A stretch of 8,695 bases of DNA from Oscillospiraceae bacterium (GCA_017528675.1 JAFXOO010000359.1:1-8695), one strand, 5' to 3'. Numbered from the stretch's first letter, positions 1 through 7,658 are shown. Translations and numbers: made by a program. The notes: generated by a model from the letters alone, not told the origin.

Positions 1-2
1 CA

Positions 3-1103
3 AAGCCCACTCTTTCTGATGTAGAGAGAAACAAGGAATTATTTGAATATGAAATGACTGAGGTGATCCTGCAACTGAAAGGGGAATTTGCCAAGGTTAG
101 CGGTAAGGATATGCATTTTGATGATGCACAGTTTACTGCACAGAAGCCGGTTTGCAATGCAGATCTCCCGAAGGTGAGCGTCGAGCCGGTTTCTGTTGCG
201 GAAATCAAAACGGACATTGACCTCTCGGCTGCTGTCTCTGCTATGCAGAAGACAGCAGCGGTGACGGTCGATGTGGAAGTCCCCGCAGTTCCGCAGATGA
301 AAGCGCCTGAACTCAGCCAGATTGAGGTCAAGCCGTTTGACACGGAGCTGAAGACTGTCAAGATCACGCCCTGTGAAATCCCGGCTGTGCAGATTACACT
401 GCCGGTTGTGGACACAGTACCCACAACGCTCCGCAAGCCGGAGCCGATTGCTGCGGTAAAGCTGGAACCGATCAGCGTTGCGCAGATTGATACAGCAATC
501 CGCCTTTCTGAATTTTCCTGCAACACGAAGTTGCAGCCGATCAGTGTGGAGGTTCCTGATACGACTTTGCGTCTGCACGAGCCGAAGCCTGTCACAACAG
601 CATTTACCAATCCGGATGTTCCCGAAGTGCCGGGTGTGGACACATACCAGCCCACTGCCGTACAGCTTTCGGAAGCACCGGAGATCAGTGTGCCCGGACG
701 CATTTCAGCAGTAAGCATCCCCCCGGTGGAGCCGCCTGCAAGTGAAGCGCCGGAGATCAGGCCTGTAAAGGTCGCCCCGTATACCCCCACAGCGCTTTCG
801 CCTGTGGTGAGTGAACCGGAAAAGGTCGCCGTTCCGCACATTGGTGCGGTGACCCCCCACAGTGTCACTCCCGATCCGATCCAGGTCAATGTTCCGCAGA
901 CCAAAGCTGTGAAAGCCTTCCGCCCGGTGGAACAAACCGCATTGGATTCCTCGGATTTGTTGTCCGATATTCAGTCAGACTATCCCACGGTCAGACCTGT
1001 CACGCTCCCTCCTGTCACAATGGCCTCGCCTGAGCAGATTGAGGTTCCCCAGCTCCCGGACGTTGATGCATATGTGCAGGATATCTTAGGGTCTGTCGTT
1101 TGA
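3..1103 (+). CDS. Pro/Val-rich repeat protein, unknown function (5' partial)
   Basis: The reading frame is open to the left edge: codons from base 3 up to the ATG at 54 read as plausible protein (KPTLSDVERNKELFEYE). No ribosome binding site stands at a normal distance before ATG 54 (the only AAGGA is 16 bases away), so the true start is probably outside and 366 residues are visible. The first ~35 residues look helical and charged. The rest is dominated by short V/I-rich strands closed by prolines, with a 17-residue motif of the form (V/T)-x-(V/L)-x-P-(V/I)-S-V-x-x-(I/P)-x-T-x-(I/L)-x-L occurring three times and looser copies between. No signal peptide, membrane segment or catalytic motif is visible in this part. 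It precedes the VWA gene by 32 bases, suggesting co-transcription with the secretion genes. It may be an extended surface or secreted protein or a scaffold, but I do not recognise a family. That it is coding is well supported; its function is not. Confidence 0.75.
   Translation, partial: KPTLSDVERNKELFEYEMTEVILQLKGEFAKVSGKDMHFDDAQFTAQKPVCNADLPKVSVEPVSVAEIKTDIDLSAAVSAMQKTAAVTVDVEVPAVPQMKAPELSQIEVKPFDTELKTVKITPCEIPAVQITLPVVDTVPTTLRKPEPIAAVKLEPISVAQIDTAIRLSEFSCNTKLQPISVEVPDTTLRLHEPKPVTTAFTNPDVPEVPGVDTYQPTAVQLSEAPEISVPGRISAVSIPPVEPPASEAPEIRPVKVAPYTPTALSPVVSEPEKVAVPHIGAVTPHSVTPDPIQVNVPQTKAVKAFRPVEQTALDSSDLLSDIQSDYPTVRPVTLPPVTMASPEQIEVPQLPDVDAYVQDILGSVV
174..575 (+). repeat. Three spaced copies of a 17-residue P-(V/I)-S-V motif
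   Basis: Within the Pro/Val-rich protein, similar 17-codon units lie at 174-224, 456-506 and 525-575. They translate to VSVEPVSVAEIKTDIDL, VKLEPISVAQIDTAIRL and TKLQPISVEVPDTTLRL. The last two are 23 residues apart. Between and after them are weaker versions with the same alternating hydrophobic pattern, for example TVKITPCEIPAVQITL at 354-401. The pattern suggests repeated beta-strand modules; the DNA copies are diverged, so they are old. Confidence 0.6.
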
Positions 1104-1135
1104 TGATACTATGAACATGTAGGAGATATTGTAAG

Positions 1136-2614
1136 ATGAAGCTCATGAAAATGATCGCCGCACTGAGTGTGCCGGTAATGATGCTTGGCCAGTTGGCTCT
1201 GCCGGCTGCTGCAACGGAAGGCAATGAACCGTTGCAGGCGTATTTCTCGGAAGACGGAACAACGCTGAAGATCTTCACCGCCTCTAAATTATCTGATGAT
1301 GCGAGCCTTCTTGTGGGCAATGCGACACTCGATGCAGAGGTACAGAATGAGAAGGTAGCGATCAACACCGTGTTCCTGATTGACAATTCCACCTCGATTC
1401 CCGTTGGCTTGCGTGACCAGATCAAGACGGCAATCCAGGATTATGTGAAGTCGATGCCGGAAACGGAGAGCGCCAAGGTGGCGATCTTCGATACCGATAC
1501 CACGATGCTGTCGGATGAGTATTCCAACGACGCCGGGTTCATTGACTACGAGCTGTCCAAGGTTGATTTCAAGGGACAGGCCAGCCTGGTGTATGACGCT
1601 GTAATGCGTGTCGTCAACGAAACCGACACCGACCAGGATATCTATTACCGCACTGTCCTGATTACAGACGGCGTGGATTCCGTAGAGGGCACCTCCTTTG
1701 ATTATCTCAGGAGCGCCATCAGTGAGAACGGCAGATACCATATTGATGTGGTACAGGTCAGCAAGTCTGACAAGCCGGATGTGAATCTCACGGCGATTGG
1801 AAATCTGGGCTCCAACACTTTCATGCAGTTTGACAGCGAATCGACATTCGATTCACTGAAGCCCGCCAATGTTTCGATGATGAAGGCACCGCTGATCAAC
1901 GAGGTAGCGACCGGCGAGCTCAAGGGCGTTACCATAAAAAGCGGCGACAGCAGCATCGCCCTCGGCTCAATCCTGTTCCCGCAGGTGGAAATCGCCGTTC
2001 CGGCCACAGCACCTGCTGAGGAACCGACCGAAGAACTGACAGAGGCGCCGACACAGGCTCCCACTCAGGCACCGACAGAGCCGGTAAAGCCCGTGAAAAA
2101 GGCGCTCCCGCTGCTGCCTGTGCTGCTGATTGCACTCGGTGCGCTGGCGGTACTGGCTGTCATCATCGTTCTGATTATTGTACTCGCTACCAGAAAGGGG
2201 CGCAAGTGCAGTATTGCAGTTGAGGTTCTCAAGGATGACGAGCGTGACCAGCAGGGTGTCGGCAAGGATGTATGGGAATTCCCGATGTCCTCTGAATTCC
2301 GTGTCGGCAGAACCCTCGAACCCATGTCCGGCGATAATACCCCGCTCCCCAAGAACCACAAGGCAATCTGTGAGAGTGCAACCAATGATGATATCAGCAG
2401 TATCGGCCGCAATGCCTTTGCATTGTCCTTTAATGCCAAGACAGGTGTGCTGACAATCACCAATATTGCAAAGGGCGCTGTCTTTACCGTTGAGACTGCG
2501 GGAAGAAAGACCGACCTGCGCAGCGGCATGGCTGTGGAATTGCAGCAGGGAAGCCGGATTCTGCTTGGTAATTACACTACAATCGTGATCCAGAATATTG
2601 CGACAAACAAGTGA
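1136..2614 (+). CDS. Signal peptide-VWA-TM-FHA-like membrane protein
   Basis: The 492-residue protein has a clear order of parts. Residues 1-26 form a signal peptide with a likely cleavage after A24-A25-A26. Residues ~78-245 form a von Willebrand factor A domain: the metal-site motif D83-N-S85-T-S87 matches DxSxS, and T177-D178-G-V-D181 is the second metal-site loop. The usual threonine of the third loop appears as serine in GQAS(150)LVYDA. A Pro/Thr/Glu linker with PTQAPTQAPTE repeats (~291-322) leads to a membrane helix (~323-351) and a basic stop-transfer stretch (RKGRK). Residues ~358-489 resemble an FHA domain: FRVG391-R392 at the start and a final SRILLG strand, but the phosphothreonine-contacting S..H and NGT positions are not conserved. 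The VWA part should lie outside and the FHA-like part inside the cell. AGGAG at 1121-1125 supports the ATG at 1136. Just upstream of essC, it may sense or bind a partner outside and contact the secretion motor inside; that role is inferred. Confidence 0.88.
   Translation: MKLMKMIAALSVPVMMLGQLALPAAATEGNEPLQAYFSEDGTTLKIFTASKLSDDASLLVGNATLDAEVQNEKVAINTVFLIDNSTSIPVGLRDQIKTAIQDYVKSMPETESAKVAIFDTDTTMLSDEYSNDAGFIDYELSKVDFKGQASLVYDAVMRVVNETDTDQDIYYRTVLITDGVDSVEGTSFDYLRSAISENGRYHIDVVQVSKSDKPDVNLTAIGNLGSNTFMQFDSESTFDSLKPANVSMMKAPLINEVATGELKGVTIKSGDSSIALGSILFPQVEIAVPATAPAEEPTEELTEAPTQAPTQAPTEPVKPVKKALPLLPVLLIALGALAVLAVIIVLIIVLATRKGRKCSIAVEVLKDDERDQQGVGKDVWEFPMSSEFRVGRTLEPMSGDNTPLPKNHKAICESATNDDISSIGRNAFALSFNAKTGVLTITNIAKGAVFTVETAGRKTDLRSGMAVELQQGSRILLGNYTTIVIQNIATNK
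2039..2083 (+). repeat. TEAPTQAPTQAPTEP linker repeat in the VWA protein
   Basis: Codons for residues 302-316 encode a short A-P-T-(Q/E) repeat between the extracellular VWA domain and the membrane helix. Such Pro/Thr spacers are common in cell-surface proteins of clostridial gut bacteria and probably hold the VWA domain away from the membrane, across the wall. Confidence 0.7.
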
Positions 2615-2647
2615 TCGACACTTCCCCGGAACAGTAAGCGAATGATT

Positions 2648-2653
2648 GGGAGG
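2648..2653 (+). promoter_or_regulatory. Ribosome binding site GGGAGG deciding the essC start
   Basis: GGGAGG sits 4 bases before ATG 2658. An in-frame TTG at 2646 would place this site inside the coding sequence, so ATG 2658 is the better start and removes four residues (MGGI) from the longest open frame. Confidence 0.85.
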
Positions 2654-2657
2654 CATT

Positions 2658-5600
2658 ATGGAAAGCAACAAACTGCTGATCGGAGTTCAGTTCATTGACG
2701 AACAGGGCGCAAGCATCGTCATGGAACTGATTGTACTGAGAGATATCACACTCAAACAACTGCTCGACGGCATCCGTTACGGACTTGAAAAGAAGAAGGC
2801 GAGCGATGCCGTCTACGACATCTGCTGCAACATCTATTCCAATTGTCTTGGGACGGGCAAAGCCGGCGGAACCTATCACAAGCTGACGCTGACTTCCTAT
2901 AATAATGCACTTGCATTTGACAAGGATCAGTACGGCCGTGTCATCCTGCGGGAGGCGGATTTTGCCAAGAAGCTGTATGAGGTCGGTTTTATCACCTCGA
3001 CCCGTATCGTCTTTGACTGCACAGAGCGGTATGAGACCTATGAGGTCAACACCTCGAACATCATCCCGGCTTTCAATCCGAACAACAAGATGAATTCCTT
3101 TGTGACCTTCCCGGAATACAACATCAGCACACGCCAGATGTACAAGTTCGATGATACGCCGGTGGAGATCATTCCGCCCGGGGATCCGCCCCAGAAGCAG
3201 GAGCAGAACCTGCTTCTGGCCATGCTCCCGACCGTGCTGATGATCGGTACGATGATGCTTGTGAGAGCAGTGATGATGAACAACAACAGCAACGCCTTTG
3301 CAATGGTTGCCATGAGCGGTGCAATGGGTCTTGTGACCTTAGTGACCTCGATCATCAACTTTGCCCGCAATGCCAGCAAGTATAAGAAGGATCTGAAGGA
3401 CTGGCGTGAGCATTATCAGGCATATATTGCCAAAACCATCGTTGAGATCCAGCAGAGAAAGGGTCTGGATGTCAAGAAGCTCTGTGAACTGTATCCGGAT
3501 GTGAACGACATCCTTGACAGCAATAATGTCAGCCAGAGTGTTTACAGCATGTCGGCGCACATTTTCAGCAGAGCGCTGGCAGATGAGGACTTCCTCATGG
3601 TCAGACTGGGCGTTTCCAATGATGTGGAGAACAAGTTTGAGATCCGTGGCACCGGCAAGGACGCAGTTTTCTCTGCCTCGAACTTCACGTTCAGCAACGG
3701 CACAGTACAGATCTTCATCCCCAAGGACAAGGAGTACAAGTACACCGAGGATCAGAACTACTACCTGAGCAATCTTCCCAAGTTCATTGCCAAGAAGTAT
3801 GAGCACATGGAGAATGCGCCGCTGCTGTTCTCGTTCAAGAACTGCGGGGCTTTGGGTATCGTTTCCCAGAATGTGGACATCACCAATTTCCTGATCGAGC
3901 GCATGATCTTCGATCTCTGCTTCTACCAGTCCCCGGATGATCTACAGTTTGTCATCCTGTTCCCCCGGACGAACAACCCCAACCAGATCGAGCGGGATAT
4001 CAGCGTCTACAAATTCCTGCCGCATTTCCGCCAGCTTTTTGCAGACCGCTCCCAGTTCGTATTCAACACCGAGAGCGCCAACTCCATTTTCAGCATTATG
4101 CTCAACATCATGGGCGAGCGTTCGAGCGGTTCTGCGGGTAACAGCCGTCTGCCCCACATCGTGTTCATCGTCTATGATGAGTATGATATCAAGGAGCACG
4201 CATTTGCGCAGTATCTTCCGGAAGTGCCGGAGGAGGGCAAGCCCTACGAGAACAAGCTGGGGCTCACCTTCATTTTCCCGAAGCTCTATAAGGAGCACCT
4301 GCCCAAGTACTGCGACCAGGTTGTAACGCTCTATGACACCTATGCAGAGGTTGTTCCGCATGAGAACGAAAAGCTCTGCAAGCGCTTTGCCTTCGGTGTC
4401 GCAGAAAACTGGGGCAAGCACCTCTACAATTCCTATAAAGTGCTCTCAGCACTCAGCTATGCGCAGATCTCCGCCAACGGAAAGGTGCCGTCCACGGTCA
4501 GCCTCTTTGAACTGTACGGTCTGAAGAAGGGCAAGATCAATGTCGGTGAATTCTGGGAAGGCGTAGGCGGCAAGCGTGCCTATGATGTGCAGTCCTCTAT
4601 CGGCGTGCCGATCGGCAAGACGGACAGCGGCATCACCTACCTCGACCTTCACGAAAAATATGACGGCCCGCACATGCTGGTAGCCGGAACGACCGGTTCC
4701 GGTAAATCCGAAACGATCATCTCGTATCTGCTCGGACTCTGCCTGTGCTTCCGTCCGGATGAAGTCAACCTGATGCTCGTGGATATGAAGGGCGGCGGCT
4801 TCATCAAGCGTATCGGTACGCTTCCGCACGTTGTCGGGTCTGTAACAGACGTAGACGGCGATGAGAACGGCACCGGCGCAGAGTACATGCTCAAGCGCTT
4901 CCTGGATGCGCTGACCTCCGAGATCCGCAGAAGAAAGATCCTGTTCAACTCCATGCATGTGGACAGCATCAATGGCTATATCAAGGCATGCCGGGATATC
5001 GAAGGCCATATCAAGAGCATCAACAACCGCCTGCGTGGCGAAAACAAGGAGGAAATGACCGAGAAGGAGATGCAGGATCTCCGGGATCAGGCAAAGAATG
5101 ATGCGCTGGCGCACCTGATTCTTGTCGTGGATGAGTTCACGGAGCTCAAGCGTTTCTCTACCGAGAACAACGATGTGGACTTTATCGGCGAGATCACAAC
5201 CATCGCCCGTGTCGGCCGAAGCCTTGGCTTCCACATTATCCTGATTTCCCAGAATATCGAGGGTGCCATCACCGATGACATCCGTGTCAATTCCAAATCC
5301 CGTCTGTGCCTGAAGGTTGCAACCCGACAGGCGTCCAAGGAAATGATCGGCAACGACCTTGCGGCAAGTCCGACGATGCCGGGCAACGGCAGAGGCTATC
5401 TCCTCGTGGGCACAGGCTCCAAGTTTGAGTACTTCCAGTCCGCCTATTCCGGCGCCACGGTAGAGGATAACATGGAAACGCCGATCGAGATCATCGAGGC
5501 AAGCAAGTCCGGCGTATACCAGGTCTTCTATCAGTCTGAACGGGACAATCTTGAATACAAGAACCGGAAGAAAGAGCTTGAAAAGCAAGGTAAACTTGAA

Positions 5601-5774
5601 ACACAGCTCAATGCGATTGTAGGTGCCATCAAGACCTACTACGACGAGCACAGCAGCGAGTATCCCACCCCGCACATCGTCTTCCAGAAGCCGCTGCCCA
5701 GCAGAATGGTGCTCAAGGACGGTGTCATCTATGATTATCAGGACGGCAAGTACGAGCCGATGAGGGAGGTCTGA
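2658..5774 (+). CDS. essC: EssC-type T7SS membrane ATPase (N-terminal/D1 half)
   Basis: This 1038-residue protein is the membrane-bound half of the type VII secretion motor. Residues ~5-120 look like a ubiquitin-like (YukD/EsaB-style) fold with a long insert: two strands, the helix TLKQLLDGIRYGLEKKK and a closing LYEVGFITSTRIVF. The stretch YNISTRQMYKF...EIIPPGDPP (154-177) matches the EssC segment before the membrane. Membrane helices lie near 185-207 and 213-235. FSRALADEDFLMVRLG (303-318) matches the conserved EssC/EccC DFLxxRlG block, and ~380-620 corresponds to the degenerate ATPase-like domain. D1 has Walker A G677-TTGSG-K683-S684, the strand LMLVDMKGGG (705-714), Walker B LVVD825-E826 and VGRSLGFHIILISQN (852-866). 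A charged helical insert (~775-815) precedes Walker B. The chain stops after the D1-D2 linker, whereas usual EssC proteins continue through D2 and D3 to roughly 1,480 residues; those domains are in the next gene. No N-terminal FHA pair is visible. Confidence 0.93.
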   Translation: MESNKLLIGVQFIDEQGASIVMELIVLRDITLKQLLDGIRYGLEKKKASDAVYDICCNIYSNCLGTGKAGGTYHKLTLTSYNNALAFDKDQYGRVILREADFAKKLYEVGFITSTRIVFDCTERYETYEVNTSNIIPAFNPNNKMNSFVTFPEYNISTRQMYKFDDTPVEIIPPGDPPQKQEQNLLLAMLPTVLMIGTMMLVRAVMMNNNSNAFAMVAMSGAMGLVTLVTSIINFARNASKYKKDLKDWREHYQAYIAKTIVEIQQRKGLDVKKLCELYPDVNDILDSNNVSQSVYSMSAHIFSRALADEDFLMVRLGVSNDVENKFEIRGTGKDAVFSASNFTFSNGTVQIFIPKDKEYKYTEDQNYYLSNLPKFIAKKYEHMENAPLLFSFKNCGALGIVSQNVDITNFLIERMIFDLCFYQSPDDLQFVILFPRTNNPNQIERDISVYKFLPHFRQLFADRSQFVFNTESANSIFSIMLNIMGERSSGSAGNSRLPHIVFIVYDEYDIKEHAFAQYLPEVPEEGKPYENKLGLTFIFPKLYKEHLPKYCDQVVTLYDTYAEVVPHENEKLCKRFAFGVAENWGKHLYNSYKVLSALSYAQISANGKVPSTVSLFELYGLKKGKINVGEFWEGVGGKRAYDVQSSIGVPIGKTDSGITYLDLHEKYDGPHMLVAGTTGSGKSETIISYLLGLCLCFRPDEVNLMLVDMKGGGFIKRIGTLPHVVGSVTDVDGDENGTGAEYMLKRFLDALTSEIRRRKILFNSMHVDSINGYIKACRDIEGHIKSINNRLRGENKEEMTEKEMQDLRDQAKNDALAHLILVVDEFTELKRFSTENNDVDFIGEITTIARVGRSLGFHIILISQNIEGAITDDIRVNSKSRLCLKVATRQASKEMIGNDLAASPTMPGNGRGYLLVGTGSKFEYFQSAYSGATVEDNMETPIEIIEASKSGVYQVFYQSERDNLEYKNRKKELEKQGKLETQLNAIVGAIKTYYDEHSSEYPTPHIVFQKPLPSRMVLKDGVIYDYQDGKYEPMREV

Positions 5775-5780
5775 TAGCGT
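5764..5780 (+). promoter_or_regulatory. Ribosome binding site and in-frame tandem stops between the motor genes
   Basis: GGGAGGT (5764-5770) lies inside the last codons of essC and 10 bases before ATG 5781. Between the coding regions are only TGA (5772), TAG (5775) and CGT (5778), all in the same frame as both genes. This layout suggests translational coupling of the two proteins. Confidence 0.8.
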
Positions 5781-7328
5781 ATGAGAGCGTTAGAAATGGG
5801 AATTTATGACGATCTTGACACACAGACACAGCCGGTATTGCACATTAACGTATTTGAAAGCAACGTGATTGTGTTCGGTGGTCACATGAGCGGTAAGACC
5901 ACATTCCTCAAGACTCTGCTTGTCCGGATGCACCAGAACATCGAGGACGGCGATGCAGAGGAGACGTACATCATCGACTTCGGCGGAAACCTGGGTGAAT
6001 ACAGCAAGCTTCCGATGGTCGCAGCGTGCTTCGACAATTCCAATGAGGAAAATGTCCGCCGTGTTTTCAAGACGGTGGAGAAGAAGCTGGAAAAGAACAT
6101 CAAGGCGCTGAAATCCACGCAGTTCTATGAGGCATATCATGCCGCAGACGGCAAGAAACCGGGACATATCACGCTGATCATTGACAACATCAATGCGTTC
6201 CTGTCCGATGAGCGGTACATCTCCTACCAGGAGACACTGCTGAAATTCTGCCGTGACGGCCTTTCCAAGGGCCTGAGCGTTGTGTTCTCCGCCAGTGACA
6301 CGAGCAACGGACTGTCCAAGTTCCTGTCCTCGTTCGGATGGAAGCTGGCATTTGATCTGCCGTCGGATGTGTATGTCGATGTGTTTGGCAGAAGAATCAA
6401 CGAACCCATGAAAAATGCCGGTCGTGGCATCACCATTATCGGCGGCAAGCAGCGGGAGCTCCAGACATTCCTGCCGTTCGAGAATGAGCGTGAGGATCTG
6501 GAGGCATTCCTTGGCAAAATGGCGGATTTCTCCCACACTGTCGAGAAGCTGCAAGGCTTTGGCGATGAGCTGACTGAGCAGAATTTCGCGGAGTATTCCG
6601 CAGAGCATACCTCTGTACAGACGGTGGAAACCCAGGGCGACTGGATCACGGTCGGCCTCGACTACTACGAGCACAAGCCCGTGGTCGTGGATCTCAAGGA
6701 GATGCACTCCATCGGCGTTTACGGCAAGAAGAAATTCGGCAAGACCAATCTGTTGCAGATTCTGCTCCGCTCCATCCAGAAGAAGCACCCGGACTACCGG
6801 ATTGTGCTGATGGACGACGGACGCAAGCAGCTTCTTGAATTCTACGATGAGCAGAACGAGCACCATGTCTATATGGACAAGATCGAGCAGCTGACGGAGT
6901 TCCTGGACAAGGAGGGCTACTACGCCAAAACCGGCAACAAGCTCTTTCAGGAGCAGGAGACGCCGACAACCGTATTTGTGCTCCAGAACAAGATGCTGTT
7001 CCAGAGTTCAGGTAAGAATCTCCTGAGTAACTTCTCAAAGATGACGGCAACAGCGGAGGAAAAGGGCTACTACTTCATCTACCCTGATATCCGCAAGATC
7101 GGCAACAGCGACAGGGAGGCAGAGTCCTTCCTGAACAACAGCTTCTCGGTGGTGTTCCTGCTGGACAACATTGCAGAGTTCATCGCTGACAAGGGCAGCC
7201 GTTCGGTATTCGGTGAAATGGATGCCAAGGAGCTGAAGAATGAATATGCCCGCTGTGAGCTGGGCGATGGTTATTTCTATGATATCGACAGCGACGACCT
7301 GAAGAAAATGAGATTCCTGAAAGCATAG
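5781..7328 (+). CDS. EccCb-like protein: detached D2 and D3 ATPase domains of the T7SS motor
   Basis: The 515-residue soluble protein carries the two C-terminal FtsK-type domains that EssC normally has in one chain. Its opening, LEMGIYDDLDTQTQPVL (4-20), matches the start of D2 in the EccC/EssC family (GxxDdPxxQxQxPL pattern). D2 has Walker A G33-GHMS-G38-K39-T40, the strand TYIIDFGG (62-69), and a Walker B-like ITLIID135-N136 in which Asn replaces the catalytic Glu. D3 begins at WITVGLDYYEHKPVVVDLKE (288-307), with Walker A G315-KKKF-G320-K321-T322 and strand YRIVLMDDG (339-347); its Walker B position reads VFVLQN (398-403) without acidic residues. Degenerate Walker B motifs in D2/D3 are known in this family; these domains bind nucleotide and substrates and regulate D1. 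No membrane segment is seen, so it should join the EssC half at the membrane. In mycobacterial ESX systems the same division is EccCa/EccCb. The next gene encodes the likely substrate. Confidence 0.92.
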   Translation: MRALEMGIYDDLDTQTQPVLHINVFESNVIVFGGHMSGKTTFLKTLLVRMHQNIEDGDAEETYIIDFGGNLGEYSKLPMVAACFDNSNEENVRRVFKTVEKKLEKNIKALKSTQFYEAYHAADGKKPGHITLIIDNINAFLSDERYISYQETLLKFCRDGLSKGLSVVFSASDTSNGLSKFLSSFGWKLAFDLPSDVYVDVFGRRINEPMKNAGRGITIIGGKQRELQTFLPFENEREDLEAFLGKMADFSHTVEKLQGFGDELTEQNFAEYSAEHTSVQTVETQGDWITVGLDYYEHKPVVVDLKEMHSIGVYGKKKFGKTNLLQILLRSIQKKHPDYRIVLMDDGRKQLLEFYDEQNEHHVYMDKIEQLTEFLDKEGYYAKTGNKLFQEQETPTTVFVLQNKMLFQSSGKNLLSNFSKMTATAEEKGYYFIYPDIRKIGNSDREAESFLNNSFSVVFLLDNIAEFIADKGSRSVFGEMDAKELKNEYARCELGDGYFYDIDSDDLKKMRFLKA

Positions 7329-7330
7329 AA

Positions 7331-7335
7331 AGAGG
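7331..7335 (+). promoter_or_regulatory. Ribosome binding site AGAGG deciding the WXG100 start
   Basis: AGAGG (within AAGAGGTG) lies 8 bases before ATG 7344. An in-frame GTG at 7335 overlaps this site and is therefore unlikely to be the start, giving a protein of 104 rather than 107 residues. Confidence 0.8.
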
Positions 7336-7343
7336 TGTTTTAT

Positions 7344-7658
7344 ATGGCAGATACCGGCGAGTATGTATTGATTGACACGAAGGCGTTTGATGCCTTTATC
7401 GATCAGAAGGACAGCATCCTTAAGCGCTATGATGAGATCAATACGAGATATGACGAGATCGTAAGTCAGTTGCTGGAGAACTGGGTTGGCCAGGGAGCAG
7501 ATGCCTTCCGGTCGGACGCCAAGAATGTCAAGGCGAATATTACCGGCATCTATGATATTCTGAAGACGATGTGCGATACTCTGACCGATTGCCGTCAGAT
7601 CTTTGATGAGTGTGACCACGCTCTGGGAGAATTCAACAGAAATCCGGAGGGCTCATAA
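7344..7658 (+). CDS. WXG100-family (EsxA-like) T7SS substrate or partner
   Basis: The 104-residue protein has the size and pattern of WXG100 proteins: a long amphipathic helix (~12-45), the turn N46-W47-V48-G49 followed by QGADAF, and a second helix (~50-97). Such proteins form helical hairpin dimers exported by type VII systems and often needed for export of others. The C-terminal tail carries F87-x-x-x-D91-x-x-L94-x-x-F97. This resembles the secretion signal YxxxD/E and the Firmicute HxxxDxxhxxhxxxY pattern, but with Phe in place of Tyr/His and without the final Tyr. Three cysteines (77, 83, 90) lie in the second helix. It is the only WXG100 gene in the window and starts 15 bases after the D2/D3 gene, the domains known in the family to bind substrate tails. 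That it is exported is inferred from family and position. Confidence 0.87.
   Translation: MADTGEYVLIDTKAFDAFIDQKDSILKRYDEINTRYDEIVSQLLENWVGQGADAFRSDAKNVKANITGIYDILKTMCDTLTDCRQIFDECDHALGEFNRNPEGS

Noticed and set aside
54..56. ATG 54 as the start of the first gene
   Set aside because: The frame is open to the left edge with protein-like codons, and no ribosome binding site stands at a usable distance.
2646..2648. TTG 2646 as the essC start
   Set aside because: It would put the GGGAGG ribosome binding site inside the gene; ATG 2658 is correctly spaced.
2615..2657. Possible terminator or promoter in the longest gap
   Set aside because: No stem-loop followed by T residues and no convincing -35/-10 pair can be seen in these 43 bases.
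4446..5675. 409-residue open frame on the minus strand opposite essC D1
   Set aside because: It lies antisense to the strongly conserved ATPase coding region, shows no domain and has no ribosome binding site context; it arises from codon bias of the plus-strand gene.
7335..7337. GTG 7335 as the WXG100 start
   Set aside because: It overlaps the AGAGG ribosome binding site that serves ATG 7344.
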